This document shows, piece after piece, positions 26,307 to 34,217 of a stretch of 64,000 nt of DNA. Below the pieces are notes generated by a model. The model worked only from the letters and a program-made list of their open reading frames with translations, ran no database searches and was not told where the DNA came from. A program made the translations under genes and the position numbers. Source of the DNA: an uncultured Microbacterium sp. (GTDB lineage: Bacteria > Actinomycetota > Actinomycetes > Actinomycetales > Microbacteriaceae); contig NZ_CALTTX010000008.1 of assembly GCF_943912325.1 (NCBI RefSeq), positions 1 through 64,000 on the forward strand, given 5' to 3'. Each line of letters starts with the position of its first letter. Within the stretch, counting starts at the first letter, position 1.

Positions 26307-27178
26307 CCCGCGTCGGCCGCATAGCGATCGGCCGCCGCCGCGACACGATTGTTGTACGCGACGTTCGGGTTGTACGCGTGCACCGCGTCGATCCACCCCT
26401 GCGTCGTCGTCAGATCTCCGCCCGCACGGCACAGATACACCCCGGCCGACAATGCCGCATCGTCGATCTGATTGATGTCGGCCACCCCGTCGCCCGAGCC
26501 GTCGCGGCCCACCGCACGCCACGTCTCGGGAATGAACTGCATCGGCCCGACGGCGCGATCCCAGCGATCATCCCCGTCGAGCGCTCCCCCGTCGGTGTCG
26601 CGCACGACGAGCGTGTCGCCTCCCGACAGCGGCGGCCCCACGATCCGCGGCCGTGCGACCCCGTCGGCGTCGATCGCCGAACCGTCGTGCGTGCCGTGCC
26701 GCGTCTCCACGCGACCGATCGCGGCGAGCGTGGCCCACGAGACGCCGCACCCCGGCTGCTCGCGCGCGAGCACGAGCGAGGCCCCCGCATACGCGGCAAG
26801 AGCACGCGCAGGGATGCCGGTGCGCGACGCGACCCGCGCGACCCACGCGGCATCCGCCTCGCCCGCAATCCCCACGGGGGCGGCCGCCCCGACGGCCGGC
26901 ACGGTCGGCACAGGCTCGCCCGCGGCGGCGTCGGCGTCTTCGACCCACGCGGGACCCGAGGCATCCCATCCGCTGCCGACCTCACCCGCACGCCCGATCG
27001 CCACCGCGACGACCACGCCGATCAGCACGACGAAAACGCCGACGACACTCGCCGCCGCGACGATCCCCGCACGCACGGCGCCCGAGCGACGCCGAGCCGC
27101 TCGCCGCGACCCCGGCCGCGCACCCGCCGCGCCGCGCGCACCACGCCCACCGCGCGCCGGCCGCGAAGGAGTCATCAC
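26303..27178 (-). CDS. Membrane-anchored lytic transglycosylase (SLT-like)
   Basis: The protein has 291 residues. A basic cytosolic N-terminus leads to one transmembrane helix (~38-62). A Pro/Ala-rich linker and an extracellular lysozyme-like domain follow. The probable catalytic Glu158 is in AAIGRVETRHG, and the conserved GPMQFIPETW lies at 211-220, with HAYNPNVAYNNRV near the end. It should cleave peptidoglycan glycan chains without hydrolysis. The start is GTG 27178 (or the adjacent ATG), with a leaderless -10 box. Its stop overlaps the purC stop on the other strand by three bases. Confidence 0.88.
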   Translation of the reverse strand: MMTPSRPARGGRGARGAAGARPGSRRAARRRSGAVRAGIVAAASVVGVFVVLIGVVVAVAIGRAGEVGSGWDASGPAWVEDADAAAGEPVPTVPAVGAAAPVGIAGEADAAWVARVASRTGIPARALAAYAGASLVLAREQPGCGVSWATLAAIGRVETRHGTHDGSAIDADGVARPRIVGPPLSGGDTLVVRDTDGGALDGDDRWDRAVGPMQFIPETWRAVGRDGSGDGVADINQIDDAALSAGVYLCRAGGDLTTTQGWIDAVHAYNPNVAYNNRVAAAADRYAADAG

Positions 27179-27185
27179 GCGCTTG

Positions 27186-27191
27186 AGGATA
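27186..27191 (-). promoter_or_regulatory. -10 box of the transglycosylase gene
   Basis: TATCCT on the minus strand, seven bases before the GTG at 27178. Confidence 0.5.
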
Positions 27192-27225
27192 GGCGACGCA
27201 CCCGACGCGAAGCTGTCGGCCGCTC

Positions 27226-27231
27226 TAGACT
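27226..27231 (+). promoter_or_regulatory. -10 box of the purSQ operon
   Basis: TAGACT at 27226-27231. Unlike its neighbours this transcript has a ~30-base leader with a good ribosome site (AAGGAG 27254-27259) five bases before the purS ATG. Confidence 0.45.
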
Positions 27232-27264
27232 GAAAACCGCGTCCCGCCTCACGAAGGAGCCCCC

Positions 27265-27513
27265 ATGCCGACCATCGTCGTCGACGTCATGCCCAAGCCC
27301 GAACTGCTCGACCCGCAGGGCAAGGCCGTGCAGGGAGCGCTCACGCGCCTCGGGGTGGAATCCTTCGCCGGCATCCGCATCGGCAAGCGTTTCGAGCTCA
27401 CGGTCGAGGGCGAGGTCACCGACGAAGTGCTCGCCGCGGCACGCCAGGTCGCCGACGACGTGCTGTCGAACCAGGTGATCGAAGACGTCGTGGGCATCGA
27501 GGTCGTGGAGTGA
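27265..27513 (+). CDS. purS: Phosphoribosylformylglycinamidine synthase subunit PurS
   Basis: This 82-residue protein bridges PurL and PurQ in the FGAM synthase complex. The sequence TIVVDVMPKPELLDPQGKAVQGAL is diagnostic. The length is normal. The ATG has a good ribosome site. Its stop overlaps the purQ GTG (GTGA). purL, the third subunit, is not in this window. Confidence 0.96.
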   Translation: MPTIVVDVMPKPELLDPQGKAVQGALTRLGVESFAGIRIGKRFELTVEGEVTDEVLAAARQVADDVLSNQVIEDVVGIEVVE

Positions 27514-28214
27514 GCGCCCGCATCGGGGTCATCACTTTTCCGGGGTCGCTCGATGACCGCGACGCGCTCCGCGCCGTGCGCATCGCGGGTGCCGAGCCCG
27601 TCGCGCTGTGGCACGGTTCGCACGATCTCGACGGCGTCGACGCGCTCGTACTGCCGGGCGGCTTCAGCTACGGCGACTACTTGCGCGCGGGGGCGATCGC
27701 GGCGCTCGCGCCGATCATGGCCGAGGTGAAAGACGCCGCGACCAAGGGCATGCCGATTCTCGGCATTTGCAACGGATTCCAGATGCTCGTCGAGGCGCAC
27801 CTGCTGCCGGGCGGCCTGATCCGCAACGCACACCAGCAGTTCATCCGCCGCGACCAGCGCCTGCGGGTCGAGAATACGCAGACGGCGTGGACGACCGCGT
27901 TCGCCGAGGGCGCCGAGATCACGATTCCGCTGAAGAACGGCGACGGCGGCTACATCGCTTCGCCCGACGAACTCGAACGCCTCGAGGGCGAGGGCCGCGT
28001 CGTCTTCCGCTACCTCGGCGTCAACCCCAACGGCTCGCTCAACGACATCGCGGGCGTAACGAACGACCGCGGCAACGTCGTCGGCCTCATGCCCCACCCC
28101 GAGCACGCCGTCGAGCCGGGCTTCGGCCCCGACACGAGCGACGCCATGCGCTCGGGCGTTGACGGCCGCGGGTTCTTCGACTCGGCGATCGCGGCGCTCG
28201 TCGCCGCGGCCTGA
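27510..28214 (+). CDS. purQ: Phosphoribosylformylglycinamidine synthase subunit PurQ
   Basis: PurQ is the glutaminase subunit, releasing ammonia for FGAM synthesis. The 234-residue class I amidotransferase shows the LPGGFSYGDYLRAG motif, the nucleophile motif GICNGFQML (Cys near residue 87) and the MPHPEHAVE motif carrying the catalytic His and Glu. It starts with GTG overlapping the purS stop. Instead of purL, a dehydrogenase gene follows 14 bases later. Confidence 0.96.
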   Translation: MSARIGVITFPGSLDDRDALRAVRIAGAEPVALWHGSHDLDGVDALVLPGGFSYGDYLRAGAIAALAPIMAEVKDAATKGMPILGICNGFQMLVEAHLLPGGLIRNAHQQFIRRDQRLRVENTQTAWTTAFAEGAEITIPLKNGDGGYIASPDELERLEGEGRVVFRYLGVNPNGSLNDIAGVTNDRGNVVGLMPHPEHAVEPGFGPDTSDAMRSGVDGRGFFDSAIAALVAAA

Positions 28215-28228
28215 CGCTCGGGGCGCGC

Positions 28229-29170
28229 ATGAGTTTCGTCGTCTCGGTTCCCACGCGCGAGCTCGCCGACGATCTGCGTGCGGGCCTGTCGGTCGCGGGT
28301 GAGCGCTTCGATCCACTCCCCGCTGATATCGACGTCATCGTGTGGGATATGCGGACGGATGCTTCTCACGAGCGCCTCGACATCGTCGTGCCGCCGTACA
28401 TGTCGCAGCAGGCGACCCTCCCCCGGCTCGCGGGGATCGAGGTCGGACTCGTGCAGGGGCAGTCGATCGGCTTCGACGGGATCGCCGACGTGCTGCCCGC
28501 CGGTGTGCGGTTCGCCAACGCGACGACGGTGCACGAAGCATCCACCGCCGAACTCGCCCTCGCGCTGACGCTTGCGGCGCAGCGTCACCTGCCCGATTTC
28601 GTGCGCAGCGCGGAGCGCGGACTGTGGCAGCCGGTCTCGGCCGCGAGCCTCGCCGACCGGCGCGTGCTGCTGCTCGGGTACGGCGGTGTCGGCAAGGCCG
28701 TCGCCGCGCGGCTCGCGGGGTTCGAGGTCGACCTCACAGTCGTTGCCCGCACGGCGCGCGACGAGAACGGCGTGACGGTGCACGCGATCGACGAGCTGCC
28801 CGCACTGCTGCCCGCAGCCGAGGTGCTGATCGTCACGCTTCCGGGCGGCGCCGAGACCGAAAAGATCATCGACGCGGCGGCGCTCGCGGCCCTTCCCGAC
28901 GGTGCGCTCGTCGTCAACGTCGGGCGCGGTCCGCTCATCGACACCGACGCCCTCGTCGCCGAGCTGTCGACGGGGCGGCTGCGGGCGGCGCTCGATGTCA
29001 CCGAGCCCGAACCGCTTCCCGAGGGGCATCCGCTCTTCTCGCTCGCGCTCATCGCGCCGCACGTCGGCGGCGACACGACCGCCATGCGGCCGAGGATCGC
29101 GCGCCTCGTGCGGCAGCAGATCGACCGGATGCTCGCGGGCGAAGCGCCCCTCAACGTCGTGATTGGCTGA
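28229..29170 (+). CDS. D-isomer-specific 2-hydroxyacid dehydrogenase family protein
   Basis: The protein has 313 residues. The NAD-binding domain has the GYGGVGKAVAARL fingerprint (~152-164), and the later VNVGRGPLIDTDAL and DVTEPEPLPEGHPLF regions carry the catalytic Arg/Glu. The HVGG motif supplies the catalytic histidine. It should reduce or oxidise a 2-keto/2-hydroxy acid; the substrate is not predictable. It sits between purQ (14-base gap) and mogA (5-base gap), so it is in the same operon, a combination without an obvious metabolic logic. Confidence 0.88.
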   Translation: MSFVVSVPTRELADDLRAGLSVAGERFDPLPADIDVIVWDMRTDASHERLDIVVPPYMSQQATLPRLAGIEVGLVQGQSIGFDGIADVLPAGVRFANATTVHEASTAELALALTLAAQRHLPDFVRSAERGLWQPVSAASLADRRVLLLGYGGVGKAVAARLAGFEVDLTVVARTARDENGVTVHAIDELPALLPAAEVLIVTLPGGAETEKIIDAAALAALPDGALVVNVGRGPLIDTDALVAELSTGRLRAALDVTEPEPLPEGHPLFSLALIAPHVGGDTTAMRPRIARLVRQQIDRMLAGEAPLNVVIG

Positions 29171-29175
29171 GGCTC

Positions 29176-29724
29176 ATGCCGCATGACGATCACGCCCCCG
29201 ACCGCCCCGCCGAGGCAGCTCTTCGCGCACTCGTCGTGACGGTGTCCGACCGGTCGGCCGCGGGAACGCGTGCCGACCGGTCGGGCCCGGTCGCGGTCGA
29301 GGCACTGCGCGCGGCCGGATGGGACTGCCCCGACGCCGTCATCGTCGCCGACGGCGAGGACTCGGTCGAGGGTGTGTTGCGGAGTGTGCTGCAGGGAGCC
29401 CTCGACGCCCCGACGAACACCCCGCGCCTCATCGTCACGACGGGCGGCACGGGCGTCGCCCCCCGCGACCGCACCCCAGAGGGCACGGCGCGCGTGATCG
29501 ACCGCGCGCTTCCCGGCATCCCCGAAGAGCTCCGCCGTCAGGGCATGAGCGACACCCCGATGTCGGCCGTTTCGCGTGGGATCGCGGGGATCGCCCCGAG
29601 CCCCGAGGGCGGGTCGCTGATCATCAATCTGCCGGGATCGCCGCGCGCCGTGGCATCCGCCCTCCCCTTCATCCTCAGCGTCGCGCCGCACATCATCGGC
29701 CAGCTCGCGGGGAGCGATCACTGA
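29176..29724 (+). CDS. mogA: Molybdenum cofactor protein MogA/MoaB
   Basis: The protein has 182 residues with the MoCF-binding fold. It has the signatures VVTVSDRSAAGTRADRSGP, VTTGGTGVAPRDRTPEGT (the MPT-adenylation motif) and SRGIAGI. It adenylates molybdopterin before molybdate insertion. The ATG is five bases after the dehydrogenase stop. The last bases overlap the moaE ATG (TGATG). MogA and MoaB cannot be separated from sequence alone. Confidence 0.9.
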   Translation: MPHDDHAPDRPAEAALRALVVTVSDRSAAGTRADRSGPVAVEALRAAGWDCPDAVIVADGEDSVEGVLRSVLQGALDAPTNTPRLIVTTGGTGVAPRDRTPEGTARVIDRALPGIPEELRRQGMSDTPMSAVSRGIAGIAPSPEGGSLIINLPGSPRAVASALPFILSVAPHIIGQLAGSDH

Positions 29725-30164
29725 TGCCCGTCGTCATCGCGCGCGTCATCGACGGCCCCCTCGACGTAACGGCCCACCTCGAGGCGGTTGTCTCGCCGCG
29801 CGCGGGGGCCGAGACGAGCTTCGTCGGGCGCGTCCGCGACCACGACCCCGATGCCCCCGCGGGGGTGATCGCCCTCGAGTACTCGGCGCACCCCGACGCC
29901 GAGGCGACGCTCGAGCGCATCGCGGCCGCGGCGCTAGAAGAAGCGGGGGCGGATGCTTCGGCCACGACCGTCGCCGTGAGTCACCGCATCGGGCGGCTCG
30001 CCGTCGGCGATGTCGCGGTCGTGATCGCCGTGTCGGCGCCGCACCGCGCGGCCGCGTTCGCCGTGTGCCGCGCCGTGATCGAGCAGATCAAAAAGGAGCT
30101 GCCCGTCTGGAAGCGTCAGCTCGCCGCGGATGGTTCGGCGGAATGGAAGGGTCTCGGGGGCTGA
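29724..30164 (+). CDS. moaE: Molybdopterin synthase catalytic subunit MoaE
   Basis: This 146-residue protein has the family motifs ETSFVGRVRDHDPDAPAG, LEYSAHPDAEATL, VSHRIGRLAVGDVAVVIAVSAPHR and the C-terminal KKELPVWKRQ with the active-site lysines. With MoaD it adds sulfur to cPMP to make molybdopterin. No moaD is seen in the window. It is the last gene of the purS-moaE unit and converges on moaC. Confidence 0.94.
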   Translation: MPVVIARVIDGPLDVTAHLEAVVSPRAGAETSFVGRVRDHDPDAPAGVIALEYSAHPDAEATLERIAAAALEEAGADASATTVAVSHRIGRLAVGDVAVVIAVSAPHRAAAFAVCRAVIEQIKKELPVWKRQLAADGSAEWKGLGG

Positions 30165-30168
30165 GATC

Positions 30169-30195
30169 GGCTCGCGAGCCAGCCCCGCGCGGGCT
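30169..30195. terminator. Possible convergent terminator between moaE and moaC
   Basis: Two adjacent palindromes, GGCTCGCGAGCC (30169-30180) and AGCCCCGCGCGGGCT (30181-30195), lie in the 42-base gap between the convergent genes. The stems are GC-only and lack T-runs, so the call is tentative. Confidence 0.35.
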
Positions 30196-30206
30196 ACTCG
30201 TCGGGC

Positions 30207-30683
30207 CTACTCTCCGGGCCGCACCCAGTCGCCCGACTTGCCGCCGGTCTTGCCCGTGATGCGCACGCGCTCGATCGAGGTGGCCTTGTCGAGCCCCTTC
30301 ACCATGTCGACGATCGCGAGCGCCGCGACCGAAACCGCGGTGAGCGCCTCCATCTCGACGCCCGTGCGGTCGGCCGTGCGCACGGTCGCGGCGATCTCGA
30401 CGCCCTCGTCGGTGATCTCGAGGTCGACGCTCGCGCCATGCACCCCGATGACGTGGGCGAGCGGCAGCAGCTCGGGCGTGCGTTTCGCGGCCTGAATCCC
30501 CGCGATCCGCGCGACCGCGAGCACGTCCCCCTTGGGAACGGCGCCATCGCGCAACGCCGCGACCACGTCGGGCGCGCAGCGCACGAAGCCGCGCGCGCTC
30601 GCCTGGCGCACGGTGGGCTGCTTGGCGGTGACATCGACCATGCGTGCGTGACCCGAGGCATCCAGATGCGTGAAATCGCTCAT
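30207..30683 (-). CDS. moaC: Cyclic pyranopterin monophosphate synthase MoaC
   Basis: The protein has 158 residues with the MoaC landmarks MVDVTAKQPTVRQASARG near the start, LLPLAHVIGVHGASVD, and the RTGVEMEALTAVSVAALAIVDMVK region that holds active-site residues. It converts the MoaA product into cPMP, the first stable intermediate of molybdenum cofactor. MSDF at 30683 is taken as start because the conserved fold begins right after it. It is divergent from the HTH-TOBE gene and convergent with moaE. Confidence 0.94.
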   Translation of the reverse strand: MSDFTHLDASGHARMVDVTAKQPTVRQASARGFVRCAPDVVAALRDGAVPKGDVLAVARIAGIQAAKRTPELLPLAHVIGVHGASVDLEITDEGVEIAATVRTADRTGVEMEALTAVSVAALAIVDMVKGLDKATSIERVRITGKTGGKSGDWVRPGE

Positions 30684-30813
30684 GTCTCTAGCATGTGGCA
30701 TCCGGCGCACGTATCTTGCGCGTCTGCCGAACGGCACACGCCCGCCGCACGTGCGACGGCCAGTCATCCGCAAATGCGTTGATTGAGCCGCCGTTGTGCC
30801 GCATGTGCGGTGT

Positions 30814-30819
30814 TAGGGT
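30814..30819 (+). promoter_or_regulatory. -10 box of the HTH-TOBE/mod operon
   Basis: TAGGGT, six bases before the ATG at 30826, giving a leaderless operon start. Confidence 0.5.
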
Positions 30820-30825
30820 CGCCGT

Positions 30826-31224
30826 ATGGTGCGTTCGTACAAGATCTCGCAGGCCGCGACTCTGCTCGGCGTCAGCGATGACACCGTGCGGCGCTGGATC
30901 GACGCGGGCTCGCTCCCCGTGACCGACGCATCGCCGGCCGAGATTCCGGGCGACGCCCTCGCCGAGCGCGCCGTCGAGCTGGCGAAAGCCGCGAGCGACC
31001 CGACGGATGTGCTCTCGAGCGCGCGTAACCGTTTCGTCGGGCTCGTCACGCGCGTCGTGCGCGATGGCGTGATCGCGCAGGTCGACATCCAATCCGGTCC
31101 CCACCGCGTCGTCTCGCTCATGACGGCCGAAGCCGTCGACGACCTGCACCTCGAGCCGGGCTCACTTGCCGTCGCCGTCGTCAAAGCCACGACCGTCATC
31201 GTCGAAATCCCCAAGGAGAACTGA
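30826..31224 (+). CDS. HTH (excisionase/MerR-like) plus TOBE molybdate-binding regulator
   Basis: The protein has 132 residues. The N-terminus is a short winged HTH of the excisionase/MerR kind (YKISQAATLLGVSDDTVRRWIDAG). Residues ~65-130 form a TOBE/Mop domain that binds molybdate (SARNRFVGLVTRVVRDGVIAQVDIQSG). It likely senses molybdate and regulates the transporter genes it precedes. This combination replaces classical ModE in many actinobacteria. The stop overlaps the modA ATG (TGATG). Confidence 0.85.
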   Translation: MVRSYKISQAATLLGVSDDTVRRWIDAGSLPVTDASPAEIPGDALAERAVELAKAASDPTDVLSSARNRFVGLVTRVVRDGVIAQVDIQSGPHRVVSLMTAEAVDDLHLEPGSLAVAVVKATTVIVEIPKEN

Positions 31225-32024
31225 TGCGCACCCGCACCCGCACCCGCCTCGCCGCCCTCGTCGCGGCGTCCGCCCTCATCGCGACCCTTGCGGGATGTTC
31301 ATCGTCGTCGCCCGCGACGCCCTCGGCGAGCGAAACCACCGCTGATGACCTGTCGGGCACCGTGACGATCTATGCCGCCGCGTCGCTCAAGAAGGCCTTC
31401 GACGAACTCGCGACCGAGTTCACCGCCGCACACCCCGGCGTGACGGTCGCGCCCATCGTCTACGACGGCTCGTCGACGCTCGCGACGCAGATCATCGGCG
31501 GCGCCTCGGTCGACGTCTTCGCTTCGGCCGACACCAAGAACATGACGAAGGTGACGGATGCCTCGCTCGCGAGCGACCCCGTCAACTTCGCGACCAACAC
31601 GCTCGTCGTCGCGACACCGAAAGACAACCCCGGGGGCGTGACGACGCTCGCCGACCTCGCGAAGTCGAGCCTCAAGGTCGTGCTGTGCGCCGCGGAGGTT
31701 CCGTGCGGCGCGGCATCCGCCACTCTGCTGAAGAACCAGAACGTCACGGTCACGCCCGTCAGCTCGGAGCAGAACGTCACGGCCGTGCTCACCAAGGTGC
31801 GTTCGGGCGAGGCGGATGCCGGTCTCGTCTACGCGACCGACGTCAAGGGCCTGACCGACGTGAACTCGTTCGTGCCCGATGGCGCTTCGAAGGTCGTCAA
31901 CACGTACCCGATCGTCGCGCTGAAGGACGCGCCCAACCCCACGGTTGCGGCGGCCTTCGCCGCCTTCGTCGCGGGGCCCGAGGGGCAGAAGGTGCTGTCG
32001 GGGCTCGGCTTCGGCGCTCCGTGA
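31224..32024 (+). CDS. modA: Molybdate ABC transporter substrate-binding lipoprotein ModA
   Basis: The protein has 266 residues. The lipobox ends at Cys25 (TLAGC). The mature part has the ModA features TIYAAASLKKAFDELA, GASVDVFASADTKNM and GLVYATDVKG, which line the oxyanion pocket. It delivers molybdate or tungstate to ModBC. It is translationally coupled to the HTH-TOBE regulator upstream, and modBC starts seven bases after its stop. Confidence 0.94.
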   Translation: MRTRTRTRLAALVAASALIATLAGCSSSSPATPSASETTADDLSGTVTIYAAASLKKAFDELATEFTAAHPGVTVAPIVYDGSSTLATQIIGGASVDVFASADTKNMTKVTDASLASDPVNFATNTLVVATPKDNPGGVTTLADLAKSSLKVVLCAAEVPCGAASATLLKNQNVTVTPVSSEQNVTAVLTKVRSGEADAGLVYATDVKGLTDVNSFVPDGASKVVNTYPIVALKDAPNPTVAAAFAAFVAGPEGQKVLSGLGFGAP

Positions 32025-32031
32025 GCCGGCC

Positions 32032-34194
32032 GTGAGCCGGGGCGGGGATAGCGGCCTGCGGCGTTCCGTCGCCCGGAATCGGGGGCCGGCGGGGTACGCG
32101 CCCCGCTCGCTCGCGGTGCCGGCGATCGTGGGGCTCGCGCTGCTCGTGTTGCCCCTCGCGGCCCTCGTCGGGCACGTCGACTACGGCACCTTCTGGGCCG
32201 ATGTCACCTCGCCCGTCGCGCTTTCGGCGCTCGGGCTGTCGTTCCTCACAGCCTCGCTCGCGACGATCGTGTGCCTCGTCGTGGGGATGCCGCTCGCCGT
32301 GCTGATCGCCCGCAGCGGCCCCCGCGTCGCGGCGCTGCTACGCGCGATCGTGACCGTGCCGCTCGTGCTCCCGCCGATGGTCGGGGGCGTCGCACTGCTC
32401 ATGCTGCTCGGCCGCCGCGGGTGGCTCGGGGGTGCGCTGTCTGCTTTCGGCATCCAACTCCCCTTCACGACCGCGGCCGTCGTGATCGCACAGGTTTTCG
32501 TCGCGCTGCCGTTCTTGGTGCTCTCGCTCGAGGGGGCGCTGCGCGCCGTCGGCGTCGAGTACGAGCGCACCGCCGCGGCGCTCGGCGCGGGACGCTGGGC
32601 GGTGCTGTGGCGGATCACGCTGCCGCTCGCGGCGCCCGGGCTCATCGCGGGGACGGTGTTGAGCTTCGCGCGCGCGCTCGGCGAGTTCGGCGCGACAGCG
32701 CTGTTCGCGGGCAACGCGCCGGGCACGACCCAGACCATGCCGCTCGCGATCTACACCGCGTTCAACGGCGGCGGCGTGACGCAGAACGCGAGCCTCGCGC
32801 TCTCACTGCTGTTGCTCTCGGCCGCCGTGCTCGTGCTGGTGCTCGTGCGCGGGTGGCGCGGCGAGGGCGCCGCTGGTGGTGGCGCTGGTGGTGGCGCTGG
32901 CCCCGGCATCCACTCGGGCGGCATCCCTCATCCCTCCGCCCACGGCGCCCTCCCTGCGCTCAGAACAGGAGATCCGGCCGAAACAGGACGTTTCGCGCGG
33001 AATCCTCCTGTTCTCGCCGGATCCCCTGTTTTCGAGGAGGTGCAGCTCAACGCGCACGTGCGGGTCGAGCGCGGCGGGTTCGCACTCGACGTCGACCTCG
33101 CGGTTGCGCCGGGCGAAACCCTCGCGATCATGGGGCCTTCGGGCGCCGGCAAGTCGACGCTGCTCGGCGCGATCGCGGGCCTCGTGCCGCTCAGCGAGGG
33201 TCGGATTTCGGTGACGGATGCTTCAGTGGCGAATGCCTCGGTGACGGATGCCTCGGGCGAGCGCGTGCTCGATGACACCAGAACCGGCCGCCGGACGCCC
33301 CTCGGACGCCGGCGCGTCGTGTCGTTGCGGCAGGACGCCGCGCTCTTTCCGCACCTCAGCGCGCGTGACAATGTCGTCTTCGCCCTGCGCCACGGCGCCG
33401 ATCGCCCTGCCCGCGCGGAGGCGCGTGCGCTCGCCGAGGCAGGACTTGCCCGCGTCGGGCTCGCGGGATTCGGCGCGCGGCGCCCCGCCGAGCTTTCGGG
33501 AGGTCAGGCCCAGCGCGTCGCGCTCGCGCGTGCCCTCGCCGCGCGGCCGCGCGTGCTGTTGCTCGACGAGCCGTTCGCGTCGCTCGACACCGAGACGATC
33601 GCCGACGTGCGGCTCGCCGTGCGCGACGTCATCGCCCAGGCCGGGGTGACGACGATCGTCGCGACGCACAGCATCGACGACGCCCTGACCCTCGCCCCGC
33701 GGCTGGCCGTGATCGAGGCCGGGCGGATCGTGCAGCAGGGCCCGACCCGCGCAGCGCTGCGGCAGCCGGCGTCGGGGTTCGTCGCGGCTATGGCGGGACT
33801 CAATCGGGTCGCCGTGATGCGCGATGCCGAGGGAGTGTGGCGCGCTGGCGGGCTGCGGATCACGGGCGCTGAAGCGTCGGCGGCGGCCGGAGCTGACGTC
33901 GTCGCGGTGTTCCCGACCGACGCAGTGCGCGTCACGCCCGCCGCGCTCGCCGACGACACCGGCCAAGCCGCCCCCGCCCCCGCCGACACAGCCGAGGTCG
34001 TCTCGGTCGAGCCCTCACTGCGTGGATGGCGCGTGCGCACGAGGCACCCATCCCTTGTCATCGATGTCACCGAAGCCGAGGATCTCTCGACCGCCGTCGG
34101 CGACGCCCCCTGGCGACCGGGCGACCGGGTCGTTCTGCCCGTCAGCGCCGACGACGCGACGTTCGTCCCACCCCTTTCGACGCCCGGCGGCTAA
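32032..34194 (+). CDS. modBC: Molybdate ABC transporter ModB-ModC fusion protein
   Basis: The chain has 720 residues. Residues 1-280 are a ModB permease with about five helices and the coupling loop EYERTAAALGAGRW. Residues ~335-565 are the ModC ATPase with Walker A GPSGAGKST (~367-375), signature LSGGQAQR (~488) and Walker B VLLLDEP. The C-terminal ~130 residues are TOBE-like. The linker (~282-335) contains Gly/Ala repeats and, in frame, one copy of a ~75-bp palindromic repeat (32960-33034) found twice elsewhere. A second oddity is a VTDAS/VANAS/VTDAS repeat insert in the ATPase (33213-33260). The start is GTG 32032. Confidence 0.92.
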   Translation: MSRGGDSGLRRSVARNRGPAGYAPRSLAVPAIVGLALLVLPLAALVGHVDYGTFWADVTSPVALSALGLSFLTASLATIVCLVVGMPLAVLIARSGPRVAALLRAIVTVPLVLPPMVGGVALLMLLGRRGWLGGALSAFGIQLPFTTAAVVIAQVFVALPFLVLSLEGALRAVGVEYERTAAALGAGRWAVLWRITLPLAAPGLIAGTVLSFARALGEFGATALFAGNAPGTTQTMPLAIYTAFNGGGVTQNASLALSLLLLSAAVLVLVLVRGWRGEGAAGGGAGGGAGPGIHSGGIPHPSAHGALPALRTGDPAETGRFARNPPVLAGSPVFEEVQLNAHVRVERGGFALDVDLAVAPGETLAIMGPSGAGKSTLLGAIAGLVPLSEGRISVTDASVANASVTDASGERVLDDTRTGRRTPLGRRRVVSLRQDAALFPHLSARDNVVFALRHGADRPARAEARALAEAGLARVGLAGFGARRPAELSGGQAQRVALARALAARPRVLLLDEPFASLDTETIADVRLAVRDVIAQAGVTTIVATHSIDDALTLAPRLAVIEAGRIVQQGPTRAALRQPASGFVAAMAGLNRVAVMRDAEGVWRAGGLRITGAEASAAAGADVVAVFPTDAVRVTPAALADDTGQAAPAPADTAEVVSVEPSLRGWRVRTRHPSLVIDVTEAEDLSTAVGDAPWRPGDRVVLPVSADDATFVPPLSTPGG
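32960..33034. repeat. Interspersed ~75-bp palindromic repeat, copy A (in modBC)
   Basis: Two ~29-base arms (left begins TCAGAACAGGAGATCCGGC, right ends GGATCCCCTGTTTTCG) pair with few mismatches around a ~17-base loop. Each arm holds two AACAGG motifs. It closely resembles the copies at 50429 and 51270. Here it is read through in frame as part of the linker between the permease and ATPase domains. Confidence 0.85.
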
Positions 34195-34217
34195 CGAGCG
34201 CGGGCTTCCGCGGGGTA

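Noticed and set aside
30684..30825. Molybdenum-cofactor riboswitch between moaC and the HTH-TOBE gene
   Set aside because: The gap is short, both genes appear to have near-leaderless starts, and I see no long conserved stem structure.
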